DNA of 55,023 bases from JAJAZB01 sp964244295 (GTDB taxonomy: Bacteria > Bacteroidota > Bacteroidia > Cytophagales > Spirosomataceae), in assembly GCA_964244295.1 (NCBI GenBank), contig CAXTIG010000047.1, positions 1 to 55,023 of the forward strand, read 5' to 3'. The position numbers and the translations under genes were made by a program. The notes below the pieces were generated by a model. The model searched no databases, was not told the origin of the DNA, and was given only the letters and a program-made list of their open reading frames with translations. Positions 7,517-13,406 of the stretch are shown here, piece after piece (the stretch's first letter is position 1; each line of letters starts with the position of its first letter).

Positions 7517-7578
7517 GAAATTCTACCGGTTCGTGGCCCCGTCCCTGCATAGGTTCAAGGTTTAAAGTATATATAAGG

Positions 7579-7599
7579 TGAACCCTGAACCCTGAACCT
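7579..7599 (+). repeat. Tandem TGAACCC iterons
   Basis: Three head-to-tail 7-bp units: TGAACCC at 7579-7585 and 7586-7592, then TGAACCT at 7593-7599. The same word recurs dispersed through the rest of the gap. Confidence 0.65.
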
Positions 7600-7837
7600 T
7601 GCTGGTAAACCCCATTTTTCGGGCCTCTCTAAGGAGTTTGGCCGCTGAAGGAAAAAGAGGGTTCACCCGTGAACCTGTCATGTAAACCTTGGTGAACCCT
7701 GGATGTAAACCCAACTGAACCCCTTGAGACAGTGTTGTGGCAAGCGCATCGTAAACCTTCAACCGTTGAATCAGGAAATTTTGTTTTTACTCCATTTTAT
7801 CCCAGAAAACGAAATATTATTCGGTGCTGGAACACCA

Positions 7838-7893
7838 AGGTTCAGGGTTCACGGGGTTCAAACCTATGTACCCACCCCGTGAACCCTGAACCT
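7838..7893. repeat. 20-bp perfect inverted repeat in the origin-like region
   Basis: AGGTTCAGGGTTCACGGGGT (7838-7857) and its exact complement (7874-7893) flank a 16-base spacer. Each arm contains the iteron GGGTTCA. It could form a hairpin for primase loading or present two opposed initiator sites. Confidence 0.65.
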
Positions 7894-7934
7894 ATGAACC
7901 CAAATTATATTCGGTTTGACTCTTTCTTAAATTC

Positions 7935-8801
7935 ATGCTCACGCCCGAACAAATTCAAGCCGCCAAACGCGTCCCTTTAGTTGATTACCTGGCCAGCCTG
8001 GGACACTATCCCATTACTTCGACGGGGAGGGAATTAGCCTACCGTTCCCCCTGGACCCAAGAGCAAACTCCGTCTTTTTTCGTCCATCCCGGTAAAAACG
8101 TCTTCACCGATTACAGTGGTCAGCAAAGCGGGGATGTCGTTCGCTTGGTTCAGCACCTGACCGGATGCAGCTTCCCGGTCGCCGTACAGTTTCTTCTTAG
8201 TTTTGATGGTTCATCGCAGGCCCCGGCTTTTTCTTTCAGCGGCCCCCTCCCTGACACTACCCGCAACGTACCCACCCTCACCGTTACCGACGTGCGACCG
8301 CTGACCCACCCGGCCTTGCTTGGCTATATGGCTGACCGGCGAATCCCTGAAGGACTGGCCTTGAAGTACTGCCGTCAGGTTCATTATCAGCAACGGGCCG
8401 GACAGTTTTTCGGGGTGGTGTTTGCCAACGACGTGGGCGGGTGGGAACTGCGAACGCAGCGGTTCAAAGGCTCGTCGGCTCCGAAGGGAATCTCGACGTT
8501 CGAGGTAGCTGGAAGTAACCGAATTTGTTTGTTCGAGGGTTTTTTTGATTTCCTCTCGGCGTTGACCTGGTACGGATTGGCCCGACCCCGCTACACGTCG
8601 ATTGTGCTCAACTCAACGGCCAATATCAAACAAGCCTTACCCGGGTTGAAAGCGTCCGCTCAAATCAATTGTTTCCTCGATACCGACAAAGCTGGCCGCG
8701 CCCTGGTCGAACGGCTCCAGCGCGAGGGCCTGCCCGTCGTGGACTACTCAACCGTGTATGCCGGTCGGAAAGACTTTAATGAAATGCTCTGTGAGAAGTA
8801 G
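7935..8801 (+). CDS. Toprim DNA primase of the island
   Basis: 288 residues. Residues about 5-80 match the CHC2-type primase N-terminus in layout (AYRSPWTQEQTPSFFVHP, then DYSGQQSGDVVRLVQ), but the zinc-binding Cys/His set is missing. The same loss is common in small Toprim primases of Bacteroidetes mobile elements. A Toprim domain follows with E201 (FEGFFDFLSAL) and D249-T-D251 (FLDTDKAGR), the metal site for RNA primer synthesis. The gene follows the iteron region and the RepA-like ATPase, which suggests a dedicated replication module. It ends 72 bases before a strong bidirectional terminator next to the tRNA. Confidence 0.85.
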   Translation: MLTPEQIQAAKRVPLVDYLASLGHYPITSTGRELAYRSPWTQEQTPSFFVHPGKNVFTDYSGQQSGDVVRLVQHLTGCSFPVAVQFLLSFDGSSQAPAFSFSGPLPDTTRNVPTLTVTDVRPLTHPALLGYMADRRIPEGLALKYCRQVHYQQRAGQFFGVVFANDVGGWELRTQRFKGSSAPKGISTFEVAGSNRICLFEGFFDFLSALTWYGLARPRYTSIVLNSTANIKQALPGLKASAQINCFLDTDKAGRALVERLQREGLPVVDYSTVYAGRKDFNEMLCEK

Positions 8802-8873
8802 TGGAACCTTTCCCGGCACAACGTTGAACACCCGTGGCAGCACGTCGCGGATTGGCGGCAGTGTGTCTAAAAG

Positions 8874-8916
8874 AAAACGACGTAACTAATTGTATTTCAA
8901 TTAGTTACGTCGTTTT
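8874..8916. terminator. 19-bp bidirectional terminator at the island edge
   Basis: AAAACGACGTAACTAATTG (8874-8892), loop TATTT, exact complement (8898-8916) ending in T5. It separates the primase from the convergent tRNA gene and starts 3 bases beyond the tRNA 3' end, so it is effectively the boundary of the accessory element. Confidence 0.8.
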
Positions 8917-8918
8917 TG

Positions 8919-9003
8919 CAGAGGGAGAGGGATTCGAACCCCCGGACCTTTGACAGTCAACGGTTTTCAAGACCGCCGCAATAGACCACTCTGCCATCCC
9001 TCT
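8919..9003 (-). tRNA. tRNA-Ser (UGA)
   Basis: 85 bases on the minus strand. The 7-bp acceptor stem is AGAGGGA with TCCCTCT, followed by discriminator G. The anticodon loop CTTGAAA (anticodon TGA) closes on CGGT/ACCG. A class II variable arm (TTGACTGTCAAAGGT) and the T-loop GTTCGAATC are present. CCA is not encoded. The 3' end faces the accessory element, as expected of a tRNA used as an integration site. Confidence 0.93.
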
Positions 9004-9028
9004 GGATGGGGGCACAAAAATAGGGGAG

Positions 9029-9103
9029 GAGAGGCAGCAGACAAGAAACAGGAGACAAGATTTCCTCATTTTCTCGTTTCCTGTTTCTTGTCTGCTGCCT
9101 CTC
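9029..9103. repeat. 25-bp perfect inverted repeat between cbs and tRNA-Ser
   Basis: Arms 9029-9053 and 9079-9103 are exact complements (left arm begins GAGAGGCAGCAGAC) around a 25-base spacer. It lies downstream of cbs and upstream of the tRNA on the same strand, so it may end the cbs transcript. The remaining bases up to 9225 hold nothing I recognise. Confidence 0.65.
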
Positions 9104-9225
9104 TCCAAAACGCTTCCTGAATTTCCCGTACCCGCACGTTCATCCGGGGTCGTTCGCCTTCACGAACTGACGCAACCGCTCCATGAAACGCGGACTCTGC
9201 CCGATTAGCTGGTTTAAAAAACGCC

Positions 9226-10602
9226 CTAACTCGTCAGCGCCGAGAGCAAATCGGCCTGGGTCAGGATGTGAACACCCTGGGCATCATCTCGGACGAGGAG
9301 GGCCTTGTTTTCGCGGTCGATGAGTGAGGCGAGCGTGTCCACGGTGCTGTCGAGGGCCACGAATTTGAAGGGTTTTTCCATCACCTCGGCCACGGGCCGC
9401 TCGCGCAAATCGGGGCTTTCGATGAGCAGCGACAAAATCGTGGATTCGTTGAGACTGCCCACGAAATGCCCACCCTCGTCCACCACCGGAATCTGGGAAA
9501 TGCCGCTCTGGTTCAGCAACCGGATGGCCTCGCTCACGCGCTGCGTCGGGGCGAGCGTGACCAGCCGCGCCGCGCCGTTGCGCCGCCGGACGATGTCGCG
9601 GGCGGTGGCGAAGGTGCGGCTTTCGAGGTAGCCGTGGTCTTTCATCCAGGCGTCGTTGTAAATTTTGCCGAGGTAGCGGGTACCGTGGTCGGGGAGGAGG
9701 ATGACCATCACGTCGTCGTCGCCGAGGTGTTCGCGGGCGTATTCGAGCGCTCCATGAACGGCCGTGCCGCAACTCCAACCCACGAACAGGCCCTCTTCCC
9801 GCGCCAGCCGCCGGGCCATCAGGGCGGCGTCTTTGTCGGTCACTTTCAGGAAGTGGTCGATGAGCGTGAAGTCCACGTTTTCCGGCAAAATGTCTTCGCC
9901 GATGCCCTCGGTGAGGTAGGGGAAAATCTCGGTTTCGTCGAACACGCCCGTTTCCTTGTATTTTTTGAACACCGAGCCGTAGGTGTCCAACCCGACCGTG
10001 ACCACGCCGGGGTTTCGTTCTTTCAAAAATTTGGCCGTGCCCGAAATCGTCCCGCCCGTGCCCACGCCCGCCGCGAAGTGGGTGATGCGTCCGTCCGTAT
10101 CGCGCCAGAGTTCGGGGCCGGTGGTTTCGTAGTGGGCGGCGGTGTTGGCCAGGTTGTCGTACTGGTTGGGGTAAAACGCGCCAGGGATTTCCTGGGTGAG
10201 GCGCTTGGCCACCGAGTAGTAGCTGCGCGGGTCTTCGGGTTCCACGTTGGTGGGGCACACGACCACGTCGGCCCCCACCGCCCGGAGGATGTCAATTTTC
10301 TCCTGCGACTGCTTATCGGCCATCGTAAAAATGCAACGGTAGCCCCGCGCAATGGCCGCCAGCGCCAGGCCCATGCCCGTATTGCCGCTGGTGCCCTCGA
10401 TGATGGTACCGCCGGGCCGGAGGTGCCCCGCTTTTTCGGCGTCTTCAATCATCCGCACGGCGATGCGGTCTTTCACCGAATTGCCGGGGTTGAAGTACTC
10501 GACTTTGGCGAGAATTGTGCCCTTGATGCCCGCCGTCACCCGGTTGAGTTTCACGAGCGGGGTGTTGCCGATGGTGTCGGTGATGTTTTGGTGGAAGTTC
10601 AT
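9226..10602 (-). CDS. cbs: Cystathionine beta-synthase with CBS domains
   Basis: 458 residues. It belongs to the fold-type II PLP enzymes that condense serine (or acetylserine) with homocysteine or sulfide. The PLP lysine is K44 in NPGNSVKDR, the substrate loop is TSGNTG (71-76), and the PLP-phosphate loop is GTGGT (181-185). After the catalytic domain (about 1-325) comes a Bateman pair of CBS domains (about 335-458), which distinguishes it from plain CysK and may bind an adenosyl ligand. There is no heme-binding N-terminus. Its ATG overlaps the stop of the upstream Toprim gene (ATGA, 10599-10602), so it is translationally coupled to a presumed defence pair. The name cbs rather than cysK rests on the Bateman module. 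Confidence 0.9.
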   Translation of the reverse strand: MNFHQNITDTIGNTPLVKLNRVTAGIKGTILAKVEYFNPGNSVKDRIAVRMIEDAEKAGHLRPGGTIIEGTSGNTGMGLALAAIARGYRCIFTMADKQSQEKIDILRAVGADVVVCPTNVEPEDPRSYYSVAKRLTQEIPGAFYPNQYDNLANTAAHYETTGPELWRDTDGRITHFAAGVGTGGTISGTAKFLKERNPGVVTVGLDTYGSVFKKYKETGVFDETEIFPYLTEGIGEDILPENVDFTLIDHFLKVTDKDAALMARRLAREEGLFVGWSCGTAVHGALEYAREHLGDDDVMVILLPDHGTRYLGKIYNDAWMKDHGYLESRTFATARDIVRRRNGAARLVTLAPTQRVSEAIRLLNQSGISQIPVVDEGGHFVGSLNESTILSLLIESPDLRERPVAEVMEKPFKFVALDSTVDTLASLIDRENKALLVRDDAQGVHILTQADLLSALTS

Positions 10603-11213
10603 TGTGAAGCAAGGTTCAGAAATGCGGTAATCTGGTCGTGAAAGTGTTTGAAGCTGCGGGATTGGGTGGCGAGTTCGGCGAAGTCGGCTTTTTCGCCGAT
10701 GGCCGAAGCGACCCTAACCATCTGTCGTTCGTCTGGGTCGGAGGAACCGTAAAGCCGGATTTTCAAGTCTTTTTGTGTCGGACTTTCTTTACTGTGGTTG
10801 GCTGGGCAGGTGGTACCATCCACTTTATGATATTGGTACGCCAGCCAGGATTCGATGGCCTGAACCGGAACGAAAAGAATAATTTTCTTGCTGTATTTTC
10901 TCAAAACGAACTTCAAAGCGGCTTTCAATTTTTTGAGTTCGGCAGCGTGAACGGGTTGGTCAGTTTCGTGGTCAGGTGCGTCGAGGTCTATTCCGGCGAT
11001 GAACAGAAAATGATTTTCATCCTGCATCGCTGCAAGACATAACTTTTCGGCCTCAGCCAATACCTTGGATTTACTCGGTTGCTTCTTTAGTAAATCAAGT
11101 TTACTACGGACGAGTTGAATGCCGAACGGGACTGCTAATCGACTCAAGTAGATTGGAATAAAGGCATACTCTGCGTAGCCTTCAGCAACGAGGGTGTACA
11201 CCTGTTTTTTCAT
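10599..11213 (-). CDS. Toprim-like protein partner of AAA ATPase (DUF4276-like)
   Basis: 204 residues. The N-terminus YTLVAEGYAEYAFIP gives the Toprim glutamate (E11), and the FIAGIDLDAPDHE stretch gives the paired aspartates (D76, D78). The order E then DxD is that of small stand-alone Toprim proteins such as DUF4276 and the nuclease halves of split OLD-type systems. In such pairs (PARIS AriA/AriB is one example) the ATPase senses phage and the Toprim protein executes cleavage. The start overlaps the ATPase stop by ATGA (11210-11213), and its own stop overlaps cbs. I cannot assign it to a named defence type; the pairing is what supports the role. Confidence 0.65.
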   Translation of the reverse strand: MKKQVYTLVAEGYAEYAFIPIYLSRLAVPFGIQLVRSKLDLLKKQPSKSKVLAEAEKLCLAAMQDENHFLFIAGIDLDAPDHETDQPVHAAELKKLKAALKFVLRKYSKKIILFVPVQAIESWLAYQYHKVDGTTCPANHSKESPTQKDLKIRLYGSSDPDERQMVRVASAIGEKADFAELATQSRSFKHFHDQITAFLNLASQ

Positions 11214-12313
11214 AAGACATCTTCAGGGACACCACCAAGAATTCCGTACATCCAATTGTCTCCTAACTCAGACGTGTAGTCAATTTCGGGTAATCCGTTC
11301 TCCCGGCTTCGTTGGTGCGAAGGCTCGATGATATCTTTCTTTAAATTACGTACCTCCGTAGCCCCCTCTTCATTTTTGTCGAAAACAAAGACGGATTCGG
11401 GGCGATTTGAGAAGTAATTCAATACGTGTTCGTTGTGCGTAGTGAGGATGATTTGAACGTCTTTCTCTTCAGCTAATTGGAAAATGAAGTTCATGACCTC
11501 GTGAATGCGGCGGGGGTGAATGCCGCGTTCAGGCTCCTCCAAAAGTAAAATTTTCGGAGGTGTTGGCTGGTGGACTATGCACAGCAATGCGAGAAAGTAT
11601 ATTACACCCTCAGAAACCTCGTCTGCCCAAAAAGTATTATTATTTTTATCAAAAAACTTTAGGCTCAATTTTACCCCTTCATCGGTATTGACTGGAGGAG
11701 TATTTATCTCTATTAAATCACGAACACAGTTTTCAAAATCTCGCTCAATAGATTCAAATACTTTTTTTGAATAATTTGTGCGAATCGAATTAAGAAATGC
11801 AATCAAATTTGAACATTCATTATCAAGATTTTCTGCTAAAGTTAAATGTGAAGGTTGAATAATTTTGTTAGGATTCGGTTTATAAATTATTATTTTTCCT
11901 GCTTCGGAGAAAAACAAGGACTGAAATTTACTTATTTCCATGTCTTCATGATTACCAATTCGCTTATTTTCTTCAGTTACAAATAATCTACCCCTTTGAA
12001 TACCCACCGATTCTGGAGTGAAAAAAAAGATTGATTGCGTATATCTTCTGTCTGACACGTATTCCTGTCCTAACTGTATTAAATCAAATGATAAATCCAT
12101 TTCCAGTAAATCATCGACACTTTTTCCATTTATTCTAAACTTAACGCTTTCAATTAATTCTTTATCTGATGTAGCCGTTTGAATAAACTCCAACGCCTTC
12201 AAAAAATTCGTCTTCCCCGAGTTATTCGGCCCGATGAGCAGGTTGACTTTCTGGAGGTCGAGGGTGACGTCCTTGAGGCTTTTGAAATTCTGGATGGAAA
12301 CGCGCTGGAGCAT
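11210..12313 (-). CDS. OLD/AAA_21-type ATPase of a split ATPase-Toprim pair
   Basis: 367 residues from MLQRVSIQNFKSLKDV at 12313; the frame is open further upstream, but that part overlaps mce and lacks family features. An N-terminal ABC/SMC-like head has Walker A GPNNSGKT (28-35). Near the C-terminus come Walker B with the conserved LLLEEPERGIHP and an H-loop (ILTTHNEHVL). The middle (about 70-240) is AT-rich and divergent, as in substrate-sensing domains. There is no fused Toprim domain; a separate one is encoded next. The gene starts 28 bases after mce on the same strand. Low G+C against its neighbours suggests horizontal gain within a housekeeping operon. Confidence 0.8.
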   Translation of the reverse strand: MLQRVSIQNFKSLKDVTLDLQKVNLLIGPNNSGKTNFLKALEFIQTATSDKELIESVKFRINGKSVDDLLEMDLSFDLIQLGQEYVSDRRYTQSIFFFTPESVGIQRGRLFVTEENKRIGNHEDMEISKFQSLFFSEAGKIIIYKPNPNKIIQPSHLTLAENLDNECSNLIAFLNSIRTNYSKKVFESIERDFENCVRDLIEINTPPVNTDEGVKLSLKFFDKNNNTFWADEVSEGVIYFLALLCIVHQPTPPKILLLEEPERGIHPRRIHEVMNFIFQLAEEKDVQIILTTHNEHVLNYFSNRPESVFVFDKNEEGATEVRNLKKDIIEPSHQRSRENGLPEIDYTSELGDNWMYGILGGVPEDVL

Positions 12314-12341
12314 GGCTGTCGGACTGGTTGGCGTTGCAAGA

Positions 12342-12755
12342 CTACGAAAAATCCCCCTGAATTTCCTGACACAATTCCACCAGCACCCCGCCCGTGCCCT
12401 TCGGGTGGAGGAAGGCCACGAGTTTATTGTCGGCACCGCGCCTAGGTTCTTCACTGAGGGGCGTGAAACCCGCCGCTTTCAACCGGGCTAGTTCGGCGCG
12501 GATGTCGGTCACCTCAAAGGCGAGGTGGTGGATGCCTTCGCCGCGTTTCTCCAGAAATTTGGCAATCGGGCTGTCGGGGCGGGTGGCGGCGAGGAGTTCG
12601 ATTTTGGTTTCGCCGGTTTTGAAAAAAGACGTGGTCACGCCTTCTGTTTCCACGGCCTCCTGTTTGTAGGGCGGTACGTTGAGCAGACTGGCAAACAGGG
12701 CGTTAGCAGTTTCAAGGCTCTGCACGGCGATGCCGATGTGTTCGACGTTTTTCAT
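12342..12755 (-). CDS. mce: Methylmalonyl-CoA epimerase
   Basis: 137 residues, the usual length. It is a vicinal-oxygen-chelate protein of two beta-alpha-beta-beta-beta modules: MKNVEHIGIAVQSLETA opens the first with a metal His, and GIHHLAFEV supplies another in the second. The C-terminal LVELCQE carries the metal-binding Glu. The enzyme interconverts (R)- and (S)-methylmalonyl-CoA in propionate and branched-chain metabolism. It heads a four-gene overlapping set with the ATPase, the Toprim protein and cbs. It is divergent from the IscA-like gene, with 149 bases between them. Confidence 0.88.
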   Translation of the reverse strand: MKNVEHIGIAVQSLETANALFASLLNVPPYKQEAVETEGVTTSFFKTGETKIELLAATRPDSPIAKFLEKRGEGIHHLAFEVTDIRAELARLKAAGFTPLSEEPRRGADNKLVAFLHPKGTGGVLVELCQEIQGDFS

Positions 12756-12904
12756 TCTGGCTGAGAAAGTTTAACCGCAGCGGGCGCGGAGGTTTTGCGC
12801 AAAGGTCGCGGAGGAAAGGCAGGAAGCCGTACCTTCGGGAAACTTTTCGGGAGTATCGAAAGTTAGCCGAACTGAAGACTTTAGACTGTAAACTGAACAC
12901 TGAA

Positions 12905-13231
12905 ATGGTCACCGTCAGCGAGCAAGCCGCTCAGAAAATCATCGAACTGCGCCAGAAAGAGGGCCTCACCAGCGACTTCAACATCCGCGTGGCCGTGGAA
13001 GGCGGCGGTTGTTCGGGCCTGATGTACAACCTCGACTTCTCAAGCCAACCCCAGACCAACGACATGGTTTTTGAGGACAAGGGCGTGAAAATCATGGTCG
13101 ATAAAAAATCCATCCTCTACCTCGTCGGCACCGAACTCGATTTCAGCGACGGCCTCAACGGCAAGGGCTTTCAATTCAAAAACCCCAACGCTAGCCGCGT
13201 GTGTGGTTGCGGAGAAAGCTTCGCCGTGTAA
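12905..13231 (+). CDS. erpA: Iron-sulfur cluster assembly protein, IscA/ErpA family
   Basis: 108 residues, a full-length A-type carrier. The three cluster-binding cysteines are present: C36 in GGGCSGLMYNL, and C100 and C102 in the C-terminal CGCGESF. A-type carriers accept Fe-S clusters from the scaffold and pass them to apo-enzymes. The ATG at 12905 is preceded by no Shine-Dalgarno sequence. The gene is divergent from mce and ends before a rho-independent terminator. The family name is secure; the choice of erpA over iscA or sufA is not. Confidence 0.85.
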   Translation: MVTVSEQAAQKIIELRQKEGLTSDFNIRVAVEGGGCSGLMYNLDFSSQPQTNDMVFEDKGVKIMVDKKSILYLVGTELDFSDGLNGKGFQFKNPNASRVCGCGESFAV

Positions 13232-13254
13232 GATTTTTGCCTTCCCACCTATGC

Positions 13255-13286
13255 AAGGTCGGCCCGGAAACGGGTCGGCCTTTTTT
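13255..13286 (+). terminator. Rho-independent terminator of the IscA-like gene
   Basis: AAGGTCGGCCCG, loop GAAA, CGGGTCGGCCTT with two G-T pairs, then TTTTTT (13281-13286). It lies 24 bases after the stop. Confidence 0.85.
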
Positions 13287-13293
13287 GTTTTTT

Positions 13294-13403
13294 AACCCGG
13301 CTGTCATCCAGAGCGCAGCGAAGGACCTTTCGCGGTCACTAACCAACTGGCTGGGCGATAGGGGCGAAAGGTCCTTCGCTGCGCTCTGGATGACAGCCGG
13401 GTT
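13294..13403. repeat. 40-bp perfect inverted repeat, GTCATCC family
   Basis: Arms 13294-13333 and 13364-13403 are exact complements. Each contains CTGTCATCCAGAGCGCAGCG. The spacer is 30 bases. It lies between convergent genes, overlaps no coding sequence, and shares its GTCATCC head with the repeats at 20882 and near 24121. Confidence 0.8.
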
Positions 13404-13406
13404 TGT

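Larger units (their letters stand above)
7517..7934. other. Candidate replication origin with iterons
   Basis: 418 bases without a gene. Copies of TGAACCC or its complement occur at 7579, 7586, 7593 (truncated), 7659, 7670, 7692, 7716, 7845, 7880 and 7895. TGTAAACC variants lie at 7681 and 7704. The copies flank an AT-rich stretch (about 7765-7830). A long perfect inverted repeat closes the region. Iterons on both sides of a meltable AT-rich core, between a helicase-type ATPase and a primase, are what island and plasmid origins look like. Origin function is inference. Confidence 0.6.

Noticed and set aside
9104..9225. Minus-strand peptide reading NQLIGQSPRFMERLRQFVKA downstream of cbs
   Set aside because: Only about 25 codons before a stop, no start context of its own, and no family recognised; it could be a gene relic but cannot be supported.
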